Below are positions 1 through 10,835 of a stretch of 64,000 bases of DNA, in pieces. Under the pieces are notes generated by a model, which had not been told where the DNA came from, searched no databases, and worked only from the letters and a program-made list of their open reading frames with translations. The first letter of the stretch is position 1; each line of letters opens with the position of its first letter. The translations under genes and the position numbers were made by a program. The stretch is from Candidatus Nanopelagicales bacterium (GTDB taxonomy: Bacteria > Actinomycetota > Actinomycetes > S36-B12), in contig JAFMHB010000016.1 in NCBI GenBank assembly GCA_017854795.1, positions 1 to 64,000 of the forward strand. Direction: 5' to 3'.

Positions 1-815
1 CTAAGAAAGCGCCGGCTAAGAAAGCGCCGGCTAAGAAAGCGCCGGCTAAGAAAGCTCCGGCTAAGAAAGCTCCGGCCAAGAAAGCCCCGGCCAAAACATC
101 TCCTGCCAAAAAGATCGCGGCCAAAAAGGTCATGCCGCTCAAACCCGTTAAGAAAGTAGCGCCCGTCAAACCTGCAAAGAAAGACCTGCCCACCCCGCCC
201 GCCAAGAAAGTAGCTTCCGTCAAACCTGATCCCCAGGCGTCAGCGAAGAAAGCGCCGGCAAAAAAGTCGACATCTCCTGCAGTGGAAGCCGTGGTGATCG
301 AACCCGAACCGGTGGTGAAAACTGTGTTTGAAAAGTTGGTTCCGGTGACGACACCACCCGCTAAGGGTAAGAAGGCGGCTGGAATCGTAAAAGTGATTTC
401 ACCCCGACCTGTAGCCAAGACCCCCGTGATCGTTGTGCGTGAAGATGAAAGCCCATGGACCAAAGTTGAGTTGAACAGGGTCCGCAAGGCCCTCAATGAA
501 GACGAGGCTCGGTTGTTAGAAGAAATTGCCATGACCGAGCAGGGACTTGCGGACTTAATCCGCGATTCCGGAGACGGGGCAGGCGACGACCAAGCAGACG
601 CAGGTAGCAAGACCTTCGAGAGAGAGCATGAGATGTCATTGGCAAACAATGCTCGAGACATGCTTGAGCAGGTTCGCCAAGCCTTGGGTCGCATCGATGA
701 TAGAAGCTACGGAGTATGCATTGCCTGCGGTAAGGGAATTGGCAAGTTACGTCTGCAGGCTTTCCCCAGAGCAACCCTGTGTATGTCCTGCAAGGTTGCT
801 GAAGAGCGCTTCTAA
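1..815 (+). CDS. DksA/TraR-type zinc-finger protein with lysine/alanine/proline-rich (AKKAP)n N-terminal tail; 5' end lies outside the window
   Basis: The frame of ORF 132..815 is open back to position 3, encoding KKAPAKKAPAKKAP...; C-terminus has the C4 zinc finger CIACGKGIGKLRLQAFPRATLCMSCK and a DDQADAG coiled-coil-tip-like motif. Adjacent to lspA, as in other actinobacteria. Confidence 0.85.
   Translation, partial: KKAPAKKAPAKKAPAKKAPAKKAPAKKAPAKTSPAKKIAAKKVMPLKPVKKVAPVKPAKKDLPTPPAKKVASVKPDPQASAKKAPAKKSTSPAVEAVVIEPEPVVKTVFEKLVPVTTPPAKGKKAAGIVKVISPRPVAKTPVIVVREDESPWTKVELNRVRKALNEDEARLLEEIAMTEQGLADLIRDSGDGAGDDQADAGSKTFEREHEMSLANNARDMLEQVRQALGRIDDRSYGVCIACGKGIGKLRLQAFPRATLCMSCKVAEERF
3..107 (+). 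repeat. 15-bp in-frame tandem repeat (aagaaagcgccggct)n encoding KKAPA, degenerating toward the 3' side
   Basis: Read directly: the first units are identical, then gct/gcc variants, then degenerate copies. Confidence 0.95.
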
Positions 816-872
816 ACCGACAGCTAACAGAGCATGAGCAAGTGATGGCTCGCCCTCGCGTAGACTGCTGGC

Positions 873-1466
873 GTGGCCGATCCCAATCCTGTTGCGAGTA
901 GTGGTCAAAAGCGAGGCAATCGACGCGACCTGACGGTTTTTGGCGTAACCGCCCTTCTCATCATTGGTTTTGACCAACTGACCAAGTTTTTGGCTCAAGA
1001 ATATTTACTTCCACGCAGGACATCGGGTGAAGGCCCAATTGAGTTTCTCGGTGGATTCGTGAAATTTACTTACGCGGAAAATACTGGTGCCGCCTTCTCG
1101 ATCGGTTCAGGCATCACCTGGATATTTACGCTAATTGCACTCGTAGTTGTGTTTGTCATATTCCGATATGCCCGCAGGCTTGCGAGTTTGCCGTGGGCCT
1201 TGGTCCTTGGTGGACTACTCGGCGGCTCCCTGGGCAATCTCATAGACCGAATGTTTCGGGCTCCAGGACCGTTTCAAGGTTTCGTTGTTGACTTCATTCA
1301 GTTGCCGTATTGGGCTATTTTCAATATCGCAGACATGTCGATCGTGATATCTGGGATAGGCATTGCGATCTTGCTATTTCGTGGAATCCCCATCGATGGG
1401 AAACCTACACTCGAAACCACCCCGGTAACTGCCCCCGCAGACACCCCCGACAGGTTGGACTCGTGA
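873..1466 (+). CDS. lspA: Lipoprotein signal peptidase (signal peptidase II)
   Basis: Multi-TM protein with [27 protein letters not shown] and VVDFI...FNIADMSI motifs. Confidence 0.93.
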   Translation: MADPNPVASSGQKRGNRRDLTVFGVTALLIIGFDQLTKFLAQEYLLPRRTSGEGPIEFLGGFVKFTYAENTGAAFSIGSGITWIFTLIALVVVFVIFRYARRLASLPWALVLGGLLGGSLGNLIDRMFRAPGPFQGFVVDFIQLPYWAIFNIADMSIVISGIGIAILLFRGIPIDGKPTLETTPVTAPADTPDRLDS

Positions 1467-2389
1467 TCCGTGAGTTCACCATTCCCGAAGGTTTGGCAGG
1501 GGAGCGACTTGACATCGCGCTCACGAGGCTTCTTGGGCTAAGCCGCTCAGCTTCAGTTGCCCTGATTGAGGCAGGGGCAATCTGCATATCGGATCGCCCA
1601 CTAGCGAAAAGTGACCGTGTGGTCGAAGGCCAGCGCATTGACGTGGATCTTGATGTTTCAGCCACAAAAGAGACGATTGAAATCATTGCTGAACCTGTTC
1701 CAGGAATGACGATCATCTACGACGATTCAGATCTGGTAGTTGTCGACAAACCCGCAGGGGTTGCGGCGCACCCAAGCCGTGGCTGGCATGGACCGACGGT
1801 GATTGGTGGTTTGGCCGCAGCCGGCTACACCATTAGTACATCAGGAGCACCCGAGCGCGAAGGGATCGTGCATCGACTAGATGCGGGAACTTCGGGTCTC
1901 ATGGCTGTGGCGAAGAATGAATTGTCCTACTCTCGGATGAAAAATCTATTCAGGAACAGAGAAGTTAACAAGGTGTATCACGCTGTTGTCCAAGGACTAC
2001 TGGATCCACTTGTAGGAACCGTTGATGCAGCGATTGGACGCCACCCAGGACATGAGTACAAATACGCGATTACCAAGGATGGCAAGCCCAGTATCACCCA
2101 CTATGAGACTCTGGAAGCCTTCCGTCACGCTTCTTTGGTTCAAGTACTCCTTGAAACGGGTCGGACCCATCAAATTCGGGTTCACATGTCCGCGATGCGT
2201 CACCCAATTGCTGGCGACACCATGTACGGTGGAGATCCGGTTTTAGCGGCTCGATTAGGTTTGGATCGTCAGTGGTTACACGCGGTAGAACTTGGCTTTG
2301 ATCACCCACGAACCGGGGAACGAGTTGAATTGACAAGTGAATACAGCGAAGATCTCACCCGTGCACTTAGAATTTTGCGCGATGCTTGA
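1463..2389 (+). CDS. rluD: 23S rRNA pseudouridine synthase, RluA/RluD family
   Basis: GTG start at 1463 overlaps the lspA stop (GTGA); S4-like N-terminus, [19 protein letters not shown] and [10 protein letters not shown] motifs. The ORF-track start at 1310 is too early. Confidence 0.9.
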   Translation: MIREFTIPEGLAGERLDIALTRLLGLSRSASVALIEAGAICISDRPLAKSDRVVEGQRIDVDLDVSATKETIEIIAEPVPGMTIIYDDSDLVVVDKPAGVAAHPSRGWHGPTVIGGLAAAGYTISTSGAPEREGIVHRLDAGTSGLMAVAKNELSYSRMKNLFRNREVNKVYHAVVQGLLDPLVGTVDAAIGRHPGHEYKYAITKDGKPSITHYETLEAFRHASLVQVLLETGRTHQIRVHMSAMRHPIAGDTMYGGDPVLAARLGLDRQWLHAVELGFDHPRTGERVELTSEYSEDLTRALRILRDA

Positions 2390-2398
2390 TCAATGATT

Positions 2399-2421
2399 TC
2401 CACACCTTCCCCTTGTGTGGA
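2399..2421. other. Small inverted repeat TCCACAC-N9-GTGTGGA after rluD
   Basis: 7-bp perfect stem in the rluD-dnaE intergenic region; no T-tract, so not called a terminator. Confidence 0.4.
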
Positions 2422-2526
2422 TTGAGCAGATTTACTTGTGCAGAATTAAGCATGGAGTGGGTCCGGTTGAGTGATTTGGGCTATTAGTTTTCAGTAGATG
2501 CATTGTGATTTGATAAGGGTGATTGC

Positions 2527-5500
2527 ATGAGCGAATCGGTGGGCAAAGGTGATTTCGTTCACCTTCACGTGCACACCGAGTACTCGATGCTAGACGGCGC
2601 CTCAAAACTCGATGATCTCTTTCTGGCGGCCAAAGAACAGGGCATGCCTGCAATCGCTATGACCGACCACGGAAACCTTTATGGCGCCTACGACTTTTGG
2701 AAAAAGGGCAAGGCATATGGAGTAAAGCCGATCATTGGACTTGAGGGCTATTACGCCCCACAAGGTCGATTTGAGCGTTCCCAATTTGATTTTGGCGGCG
2801 GCTTTGATGAGGGAGCACCAGAGGATCCGGGGGCAGGTCGCGGTAAGCACAGCTACACGCATATGACCCTTTGGGCCGAAAACACCCACGGTATGCACAA
2901 TCTTTTCCGATTGTCATCTCTGGCCAGTATTGAGGGTTACTACCACAAGCCGCGATTTGACCGCGAGCTTTTGGATCGGTACGGCAAGGGCCTCATAGGT
3001 ACAACAGGATGCGCTAGTGGTGAGGTAAATCGCTGGCTTCAGGCTGGGCAATACAAGAAAGCATTGGCAACGGCTGCTGATTACCGGGATATTTTTGGCG
3101 CGGGCAACTTCTTTGCCGAAATCATGGACCATGGTCTTGCGATTGAACGCAACTTCATGCCGGACTTGATCAAGATTGCGAAGGCGCTCGATCTGCCATT
3201 AATTGCAACGAACGACATGCACTATGTGCATGAGACTGACGCTGATACACATGATGTCCTGTTGTGTATCGGAACCCGAACGACACTTGATGACCCTAAA
3301 CGATTCAGATTCAATGCCCGTGACTTTTATCTGAAGTCCGCGGCTCAAATGCGAGATCTGTGGCGTGAATTCCCTGAGGCTTGCGATAACACTCTCCTGG
3401 TAGCCGATCGGTGCAATGTTGAATTCAATGAAGGCGCCAACCTCATGCCTCGTGCTGACATTCCTGCAGGAGAAAGTGAAGAGTCTTGGCTGGTTAAGGA
3501 AGTGGAGATAGGCCTAGCACGCAGGTACCCGACCGGTGTCCCAGACAAAGTGCGAATACAGGCCGAGTACGAATTGGGAGTCATTGCCCAAATGGGTTTC
3601 CCTGGTTACTTCTTGGTGGTTGCTGACCTCGTTCAGCATGCAAAGAACAGTGGCATCCGAGTGGGCCCCGGTCGTGGTTCTGCTGCTGGCGCCATGATCG
3701 CTTACGCACTGGGTATCACCGACTTGGATCCCATAGAACACGGTTTGCTCTTTGAGCGATTCCTCAATCCCGAGCGAATCTCGATGCCTGATATCGATAT
3801 CGACTTTGATGAACGCAGGCGTTCGGACATGATTCGTTACGCCACGGAAAAGTATGGGGAAGAGCGAGTCGCTCAGATTGTCACGTATGGGTCAATCAAG
3901 GCAAAAGCGGCCATTAAAGACAGTGCCCGTGTTTTGGGTTTGCCCTATTCGGTGGGCGACCGAATAACAAAAGCCATGCCACCGTCCGTTATGGGCAAGG
4001 ACGTCACTCTCAAGGGAGCATTTGACCCCCAAGATTCCCGCTATTCCGAAGCTGTTGAATTCCGTGCGCTATATGCGAGTGATCCAGAAGTACAGACTGT
4101 TGTTGATACGGCCAAGGGTCTTGAAGGACTAAAACGCCAGCCGGGTGTGCATGCCGCAGGTGTGATTTTGTGTAGTGAGCCACTCATGGACGTGATTCCG
4201 GTGTGGAAACGGGAACAGGACGGCGCGATCATTACCCAGTTTGACATGGGTGCATGTGAATCCCTCGGTCTTTTGAAAATGGACTTCTTAGGTTTGCGTA
4301 ACCTCAGCGTCCTTGATGACTGCCTAGAAAATATTAAAAATAACACCGGTGATGAAATTGTTTTGGAAACCTTGACACTCGACGACAAACTTGCCTACGA
4401 ACTGCTTTCACGCGGAGACACGCTAGGGGTCTTTCAACTTGACGGTGGCCCGATGCGTTCGTTATTGCGATCCATGGCCCCAGACAATTTCGAAGATATT
4501 TCAGCGGTGCTCGCGCTTTACCGACCAGGACCAATGGGTGCGAATGCACACAATGACTATGCGGATAGAAAAAATGGACGTAAACCGGTTGTTCCGATTC
4601 ATCCTGAACTTGAAGAGCCTTTAAGTGAGATCCTTGGCGACACCTATGGACTGATCGTCTACCAAGAACAGGTCATGGCTATTGCTCAACAACTAGCCGG
4701 ATATTCACTGGGCAAAGCAGATCTACTCCGTCGGGCGATGGGCAAGAAGAAAAAGGAAATTCTTGAAAAAGAGTTTGTGCCTTTCAGTGAGGGCATGCGC
4801 GAGCGAGGATTCTCTGATCCAGCCATTAACAAGTTATGGGAAGTGCTTGTTCCCTTCTCCGATTACGCGTTCAATAAGGCTCACACTGCGGGCTACGGAC
4901 TCGTTTCCTATTGGACTGCTTACTTAAAAGCCAATTACCCGGCTGAGTACATGGCAGCACTACTGACTTCAATGGCTGATGACAAGGAACGTTCCGCAAT
5001 ATATCTCAATGAATGCCGTCGCATGGGAATCAAGGTTTTACCGCCTGATGTCAATGATTCCGATGCAAACTACACACCACGGGGGAGTGACATTCGTTTT
5101 GGATTAACGGCCATCCGGAATGTAGGAACAAATGTTGTGGACTCCGTTATTGCTACTCGAAAAAAAGTTGGTCGCTTTGCCGATTTTCACGACTTTATTG
5201 CCAAAGTAGATATCGCAGTGTGCAATAGGCGAGTTGTCGAGTCATTGGTGAAAGCCGGCGCTTTTGACAGTTTGGGTCATACCCGTAAAGGGCTAACTGC
5301 AGTCCATGAACAAGTAATTGATGCAGCAGTTGACATCAAGCGCTCCGAGGCAATTGGGCAGTTTGATTTATTTGGCGGGCTAGAAGTCAGTGCTGACGTC
5401 TCACTCATTGAACGACCGTTGATTGGCATTACTGAGTGGGAGAAATCACTGTTGCTCGCACACGAACGTGACATGTTGGGCCTTTATGTCTCAGATCATC

Positions 5501-6072
5501 CACTCTTCGGCATGGAAAGTGCATTGGCTCAACTATCGGATCGGAGTATTGCATCCGTTTTGATTGATGAACATATTGACGGTCAAGTCGTTTCACTGGG
5601 TGGCTTGGTCACCAGTGTCGTCCGAAAAACCACTAAAAAAGGCTCTGCTTGGGCAATCGTGACATTGGAGGACCTGGAAGGAAGCCTTGAAGTCATGGTT
5701 TTCCCAGCATCCTATGCATCCTTTGGCACGCTTCTCGTTGATGACTCTATTTTGGTGATTCGCACCAAGATTGATCGAAGCGAAGACGAGGGAGTCAGGG
5801 CTATTGCTCTTGAAGTATCTGCCCCTGACCTCTCCGGTGCTCCAACAGGTCCCGTTCGTTTGACCATGGCGGCAACTCGATGCGTTCCGCCACTTGTTGC
5901 ACGCCTCAAAAATATTCTGGCGCAACATCCAGGAACCACGGAAGTTCAATTGCACCTAACGGGTGGAACTTCAACGACGGTCATGAAGCTCGACGATGTC
6001 TACCGGGTGACACCTTCACCGTCGCTCTTCGGTGATCTAAAGGCACTATTGGGTTCATCATGTCTGATTTAG
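2527..6072 (+). CDS. dnaE: DNA polymerase III subunit alpha
   Basis: 1181 aa; PHP domain FVHLHVHTEYSMLDG, GPGRGSAAGAMIAYALGITDLDPI, PDIDIDFDERRR, YRPGPMG, YQEQVM, FNKAHTAGYGLVSYWTAYLKANYPAEYMAALLT. Confidence 0.97.
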   Translation: MSESVGKGDFVHLHVHTEYSMLDGASKLDDLFLAAKEQGMPAIAMTDHGNLYGAYDFWKKGKAYGVKPIIGLEGYYAPQGRFERSQFDFGGGFDEGAPEDPGAGRGKHSYTHMTLWAENTHGMHNLFRLSSLASIEGYYHKPRFDRELLDRYGKGLIGTTGCASGEVNRWLQAGQYKKALATAADYRDIFGAGNFFAEIMDHGLAIERNFMPDLIKIAKALDLPLIATNDMHYVHETDADTHDVLLCIGTRTTLDDPKRFRFNARDFYLKSAAQMRDLWREFPEACDNTLLVADRCNVEFNEGANLMPRADIPAGESEESWLVKEVEIGLARRYPTGVPDKVRIQAEYELGVIAQMGFPGYFLVVADLVQHAKNSGIRVGPGRGSAAGAMIAYALGITDLDPIEHGLLFERFLNPERISMPDIDIDFDERRRSDMIRYATEKYGEERVAQIVTYGSIKAKAAIKDSARVLGLPYSVGDRITKAMPPSVMGKDVTLKGAFDPQDSRYSEAVEFRALYASDPEVQTVVDTAKGLEGLKRQPGVHAAGVILCSEPLMDVIPVWKREQDGAIITQFDMGACESLGLLKMDFLGLRNLSVLDDCLENIKNNTGDEIVLETLTLDDKLAYELLSRGDTLGVFQLDGGPMRSLLRSMAPDNFEDISAVLALYRPGPMGANAHNDYADRKNGRKPVVPIHPELEEPLSEILGDTYGLIVYQEQVMAIAQQLAGYSLGKADLLRRAMGKKKKEILEKEFVPFSEGMRERGFSDPAINKLWEVLVPFSDYAFNKAHTAGYGLVSYWTAYLKANYPAEYMAALLTSMADDKERSAIYLNECRRMGIKVLPPDVNDSDANYTPRGSDIRFGLTAIRNVGTNVVDSVIATRKKVGRFADFHDFIAKVDIAVCNRRVVESLVKAGAFDSLGHTRKGLTAVHEQVIDAAVDIKRSEAIGQFDLFGGLEVSADVSLIERPLIGITEWEKSLLLAHERDMLGLYVSDHPLFGMESALAQLSDRSIASVLIDEHIDGQVVSLGGLVTSVVRKTTKKGSAWAIVTLEDLEGSLEVMVFPASYASFGTLLVDDSILVIRTKIDRSEDEGVRAIALEVSAPDLSGAPTGPVRLTMAATRCVPPLVARLKNILAQHPGTTEVQLHLTGGTSTTVMKLDDVYRVTPSPSLFGDLKALLGSSCLI

Positions 6073-6605
6073 CGAACCTAAAAGCAGGTGCAGTACCAGA
6101 GCGAAGGCGAAAAGCAGTCACAGTTTTCATTACTGGAGTGATTGCGGGAGTGCTATCGGGCGCCGCTCTTGGAGTCGTGTGGTGGGCATTGGCCCCGCGT
6201 GTCTCAGTAGTGGTTACCCCTGATCGAGTTTTTCCTGAAGGCTTTCAGCCCCAGGAGTATTTTGCTGCGAATATTGCTTTCGGGGCGTTGGCTGCAATAG
6301 CGGGCGTCTTAATGGCCATCGGATTGGTGTCTATGCGCCGTGAACACCTTCTAGCGTCAATGGCTGCCGCGTTGGCATCTTCTGTGGTCGGCACTTTCGC
6401 AATGTTCTGGGTGGGTTCACAGCTGGGCTTTGTTGACATAGTGAGCCCCGACATCTCGGATTCAACTGTGCTTGAGGCGCCCCTAGAAATCACTTTGCCC
6501 GCAATGCTGTTGATGTGGCCTCTGGGTTCAAGTCTGGTCATCCTGATTATGTCCATCGGTGACTATTTAGCCCAGCGCAAACGCCTGAAGCGTTACTCTG
6601 CCTGA
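6060..6605 (+). CDS. Multi-TM membrane protein, possibly DUF2567-like
   Basis: About four hydrophobic helices; overlaps the dnaE 3' end by 13 nt; family assigned from topology and neighbourhood only. Confidence 0.55.
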   Translation: MSDLANLKAGAVPERRRKAVTVFITGVIAGVLSGAALGVVWWALAPRVSVVVTPDRVFPEGFQPQEYFAANIAFGALAAIAGVLMAIGLVSMRREHLLASMAAALASSVVGTFAMFWVGSQLGFVDIVSPDISDSTVLEAPLEITLPAMLLMWPLGSSLVILIMSIGDYLAQRKRLKRYSA

Positions 6606-7063
6606 ATCTCTGCGGTGATAGCTCCAAGGGCCATGACTAGGTCAGTTGGCGAAATGCAGATTTCCAGGCCTCTGCGGCCCCCACTGACGTAGATGTTTGC
6701 GTGCGTGTGTGCGCTTACGTCAATCACCGTTGTGAGTATATTTTTTTGACCGAAGGGGCTGATGCCCCCGATTACGTAACCGGTTAGACGTTGCGCAAGG
6801 GCTGCATCCATCGGTCCCAGTGAACGGACGCCTACGGCAGTGGCGAGTTTTTTCATACTGATTTTTCGTGAGACTGGGGCTATGCCAACGGCAGCCATGC
6901 GTTTATCCCCGAAAAGTATGGTTTTGAATACCTGACTCTCATCAAGGCTCATGGTGCTTGCAGCCTCTTTACCAAACCCAGTAGCAGCGACGCTGTCAAA
7001 TTTATGCAGCGTGTATGAAATGCCGAGTGAATCAAGAGCCAGTGTTGCAGGAGTAATTGCCAC
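6593..7063 (-). CDS. ybaK: YbaK/EbsC-family protein (Cys-tRNA(Pro)/Cys-tRNA(Cys) deacylase)
   Basis: AVGIAPVSRKISMKKLATAVG, GYVIGGISPFGQK and GLEICISPTDL motifs. Confidence 0.85.
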   Translation of the reverse strand: MAITPATLALDSLGISYTLHKFDSVAATGFGKEAASTMSLDESQVFKTILFGDKRMAAVGIAPVSRKISMKKLATAVGVRSLGPMDAALAQRLTGYVIGGISPFGQKNILTTVIDVSAHTHANIYVSGGRRGLEICISPTDLVMALGAITAEIQAE

Positions 7064-7084
7064 AGGCTCTATTGTAAATGCAGA

Positions 7085-7765
7085 TTAATTGAGCGATACA
7101 TTATTGGACAACAGGTCAACCGCGGGTAACGCACCAAAGTGAGTCACGAGCCCAGTCTCACGCTTGAGGAGGGTCCGAATGTGTACAAGCCGACTTTCTG
7201 TATCTTCTGCCGCAAGCAGATCTTGGCGCTCGGATGTGGGTAGAAGAATGGCGGCTGTTAGAAGGTAGGAAACGATTGCAGGATCCGTGGGTAATTCGTC
7301 AAACGTAGAAACATTACTGTTGAATTCCCCTGATAGAGCAGAGCGATATGCAGAAAATTCTTGGAGAGTTTTCTGGGTGAGCAGGTTGAGCTGCTCCGTG
7401 TGGATGGTTTCGGGCTCGGGCAGCCAGTCCACCTCAGCACGCAAGAGCGGGGAACTGGTATCCAGCGATGTGATTCGAAATCGACGTGAACCGGTGGTAA
7501 CGACGTCGTAGCGACCATCTTCATGGGCATTCACCTCACGGAGAATGGTCGAAGTGCCCACCGGGTGGAGGGCATTAATTCCTGATGATGAAACATCGTG
7601 CCCGTCACGGACGGCAACTATTCCAAATTCGCGCTCGTCTTCGTCGGGGATTTCCATTAGTTCTTCGATCATCAGCCGATAGCGGGGTTCGAATATGTGG
7701 AGTGGGAGGACCAAGCCCGGCACCAAAATGGTGTTGAGTGGAAAGAGCGGGATATTGGAACTCAT
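7085..7765 (-). CDS. LON peptidase substrate-binding (N-terminal) domain protein
   Basis: [32 protein letters not shown]...FGIVAVRDG. Confidence 0.85.
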   Translation of the reverse strand: MSSNIPLFPLNTILVPGLVLPLHIFEPRYRLMIEELMEIPDEDEREFGIVAVRDGHDVSSSGINALHPVGTSTILREVNAHEDGRYDVVTTGSRRFRITSLDTSSPLLRAEVDWLPEPETIHTEQLNLLTQKTLQEFSAYRSALSGEFNSNVSTFDELPTDPAIVSYLLTAAILLPTSERQDLLAAEDTESRLVHIRTLLKRETGLVTHFGALPAVDLLSNNVSLN

Positions 7766-7788
7766 CTACACAGACTAAACTGCTACAC

Positions 7789-9114
7789 ATGATCCGGCTC
7801 ATCGATCTTCGCGAAAATACCGTTGATGGCGATTTAGTGTCACGTTCTGTGAAGAACATGGTGCCTCGAGCCGCCATTAATGTCGATGACGCCACCAAAA
7901 TAATCGCTCCGATCTTGAAAGATGTTCGAGAAAATGGTGCGGAAGCTGTTGCCCTTTGGTCACAGACCCTCGACGGCACCACGCCGCCTTCATTGCGGGT
8001 GCCGGTCGCAGAATTGGAAAAGGCTGCGGCAAACCTTGACCCGGCTGTGCGAGAGGCGTTACTCGAATCCATTCGTCGGGCACGCATTGTGCATTTGGAC
8101 CAAGTTCGCGGTGAAACCGTAACTGAAGTTGTTGAGGGTGGAACGGTTACCGAGCGCTGGATTCCTGTTGACCGCGTGGGGCTTTACGTTCCCGGTGGGC
8201 AGGCTGTCTACCCCAGTAGTGTCGTCATGAATGTCGTCCCAGCCCAAATCGCAGGGGTTAGGTCTATCGCGATTGTCTCGCCGCCACAGAAAGACTGGGG
8301 CGGTTGGCCTCACCCCGTCATCATGGCTGCCGCGCATCTACTGGGGATAGACGAAGTTTATGCCGTAGGCGGCGCGCAAGCGATTGCGATGTTGGCTTAC
8401 GGAGTGCAATTGCCCGAGGGTGAGTGCCAACCTGTTGACTTAGTAACGGGTCCTGGAAATATCTATGTGGCAGCGGCCAAACGCTCATTACAGGGAATTA
8501 TCGGTATCGATTCTGAAGCGGGACCTACTGAGATCTTGATTTTAGCCGATCGAAGCGCTGACCCAACTCACGTTGCCGCAGACTTGATTAGTCAAGCTGA
8601 ACATGACGAACTTGCCGCTGCGGTCTTAGTGACCGACAGCGAAGAGTTGGCGAACGCGGTTGAAGAGTCCTTGGCACAACAAGTTCCCCTCACTAAGCAC
8701 TCTGAACGCATCGAGAAGGCACTTCGTGGAGTACAAAGTGCAATTGTCCTAGTCACCGACCTTGAGCAGGGTTTGGCTGTTGTCAACGACTATGCGGCCG
8801 AGCATTTGGAAATACATGTAGAAAATGCCCGGGAGGTTGCTCGCCGAGTCAAACATGCGGGTGCAATTTTTGTAGGAACCTACGCCCCGGTCTCCCTCGG
8901 TGACTACTGCGCTGGATCCAACCATGTTTTGCCCACGGCCGGATCTGCCAAACACTCCTCAGGTCTATCAGTCCAGACCTTTCTCCGAGGAATTCACATT
9001 ATTGAGTATTCCCAACAGGCTTTGGCCGAGGTTACCCCCCACGTTCTCGCGCTCTCCAGTGCCGAGGACTTGCCAGCACACGGCCAGGCGATCTCCGTTC
9101 GGATACAACAGTGA
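7789..9114 (+). CDS. hisD: Histidinol dehydrogenase
   Basis: [62 protein letters not shown]; likely start ATG 7789 ([10 protein letters not shown]). Confidence 0.96.
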   Translation: MIRLIDLRENTVDGDLVSRSVKNMVPRAAINVDDATKIIAPILKDVRENGAEAVALWSQTLDGTTPPSLRVPVAELEKAAANLDPAVREALLESIRRARIVHLDQVRGETVTEVVEGGTVTERWIPVDRVGLYVPGGQAVYPSSVVMNVVPAQIAGVRSIAIVSPPQKDWGGWPHPVIMAAAHLLGIDEVYAVGGAQAIAMLAYGVQLPEGECQPVDLVTGPGNIYVAAAKRSLQGIIGIDSEAGPTEILILADRSADPTHVAADLISQAEHDELAAAVLVTDSEELANAVEESLAQQVPLTKHSERIEKALRGVQSAIVLVTDLEQGLAVVNDYAAEHLEIHVENAREVARRVKHAGAIFVGTYAPVSLGDYCAGSNHVLPTAGSAKHSSGLSVQTFLRGIHIIEYSQQALAEVTPHVLALSSAEDLPAHGQAISVRIQQ

Positions 9115-10244
9115 GCGGATTTGATTTACCGTTACGCAAGGATCTCATTGGCCAGACTCCTTATGGAGCACCAGAAGACACTGTTCCTGTTCGGCTCAAC
9201 GTTAATGAAAATCCATACCCACCCAGTGAGAAAGTGATTGAGGCAATCTCACAAGCCGTCGCTGCGGCGGCGCGTGGAATAAACAGATACCCCGATCGCG
9301 ATGCAGTTGACCTGCGTGCAGCCTTGGCGGCCTATCTGTCAATGGAATCCGGGATCAAGGTCAATATTGATTGCATCTGGGCGGCCAATGGCTCAAATGA
9401 AATTATGGCGCAATTATTTGGGGCATTTGGTGGGCCTGGAACACGAGCCCTAACATTTGATCCCACCTATTCGATGTACCCGGAATACGCCCGTGACTCT
9501 TTTACCGAAGTGGTGTCGGTTCCACGGAGAAGGGATTTCACCATAGACCTTGCCGCAGCAATTGAAGCGGTGGCTGAGCACAAACCCACTCTGGTGATTC
9601 TCACGTCACCAAATAACCCGACAGGGACCTCAATCACATTGGCCGAAATCGAAGAGATTTCACAAGCTGCTCAAACAATTGGCGCACTCGTTGTAGTTGA
9701 TGAAGCCTATGCGGAATTCCGCGGTGACAGGGGGGCCACTGCGCTGACCCTGCTTGATTCGTATCCGAATATCGTGGTTTCGCGAACAATGAGCAAAGCA
9801 TTCGGATATGCAGGAGGACGACTTGGCTACTGCGCGACTAGTAGCGGTGACATTGTTCAAGCACTTAAATTAGTTCGTTTGCCGTATCACCTTTCCGCCA
9901 TCTCGCAGGCGGCCGCTATGGCTGCATTGGACTTCGCGAGCGAGTCGCTCAGTCGAGTGGCTGAGATTACGAGTGCGCGAAACCAAATGGCTAGGGAACT
10001 TTCCAGCATGGGCCTTGTTGTAGCTCAAAGTGACGCAAACTTCCTGTTTTTTGGTGAGTTTGCTGATCGGCACGCGATCTGGAATGCGCTCGTTGAACAG
10101 GGAATCCTTATCCGTGAAACTGGTCCTGTGGGTTGGCTACGGGTGAGCATCGGAACCGCTAGTGAGAACGAGTTATTTGTCAATTGCATGAAAGCGTTAG
10201 TCTCAGGACAGGAGGAACTACATGACCAGAATGGCACGGATTGA
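9111..10244 (+). CDS. hisC: Histidinol-phosphate aminotransferase
   Basis: [52 protein letters not shown] overlap with hisD. Confidence 0.95.
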   Translation: MSGFDLPLRKDLIGQTPYGAPEDTVPVRLNVNENPYPPSEKVIEAISQAVAAAARGINRYPDRDAVDLRAALAAYLSMESGIKVNIDCIWAANGSNEIMAQLFGAFGGPGTRALTFDPTYSMYPEYARDSFTEVVSVPRRRDFTIDLAAAIEAVAEHKPTLVILTSPNNPTGTSITLAEIEEISQAAQTIGALVVVDEAYAEFRGDRGATALTLLDSYPNIVVSRTMSKAFGYAGGRLGYCATSSGDIVQALKLVRLPYHLSAISQAAAMAALDFASESLSRVAEITSARNQMARELSSMGLVVAQSDANFLFFGEFADRHAIWNALVEQGILIRETGPVGWLRVSIGTASENELFVNCMKALVSGQEELHDQNGTD

Positions 10245-10821
10245 ACGTGAGACCAAGGAAAGCAGTGTGCTCGTTGAACTCTCACTCGAGGGCACAGGGC
10301 AAAGCACCATTGAAACTGGTGTTCCTTTTTTTGACCACATGCTCGCTCAATTAGCAAAACACGGTGGCTTTGATTTAGTGGTGAATACTCGCGGTGACCT
10401 GCATGTTGACGCGCACCACACAGTTGAAGATACGAGTTTAGCTCTTGGCCAAGCAATGAATCAGGCATTAGGGGATCGAGCTGGATTGACTCGCTACGGA
10501 GATGCATTAGTTCCGCTCGATGAATGTTTAGTACAGAGTGCGGTAGATCTTTCTGGTCGCCCTTATTTAGTGCACACTGAGCCCGAATTAGTTGAGCTTA
10601 TTGGAACTTATGACACGACCTTGACTCGCCATATCTGGGAATCGATTGTTGCCACATCGCAGATCACCTTGCATGTCAATGTGCTTTCGGGACGTAACGC
10701 CCACCATGTTGTTGAAGCGCAATTCAAAAGTGTTGCACGTTCTCTGCGGACCGCGGTCGCCCTAGATCCACGCGTGGTGGGGATACCTTCGACCAAAGGC
10801 ACGCTCACTGCATCGCAGTAA
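10222..10821 (+). CDS. hisB: Imidazoleglycerol-phosphate dehydratase
   Basis: GTGQSTIETGVPFFDHMLAQLAKHGGFDL, DVHAHHTVED-like (HVDAHHTVEDTSLALGQA), NAHHVVEAQFKS. Confidence 0.96.
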   Translation: MTRMARIERETKESSVLVELSLEGTGQSTIETGVPFFDHMLAQLAKHGGFDLVVNTRGDLHVDAHHTVEDTSLALGQAMNQALGDRAGLTRYGDALVPLDECLVQSAVDLSGRPYLVHTEPELVELIGTYDTTLTRHIWESIVATSQITLHVNVLSGRNAHHVVEAQFKSVARSLRTAVALDPRVVGIPSTKGTLTASQ

Positions 10822-10835
10822 GGCGAAAATAATTC

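Noticed and set aside
1-107. Short regular repeats resembling a CRISPR-like or intergenic satellite array
   Set aside because: The 15-bp units have no spacers and are in frame with the DksA-like CDS (KKAPA codons).
2399-2421. Terminator after rluD
   Set aside because: The 7-bp hairpin lacks a following T-tract; kept only as a weak inverted repeat.
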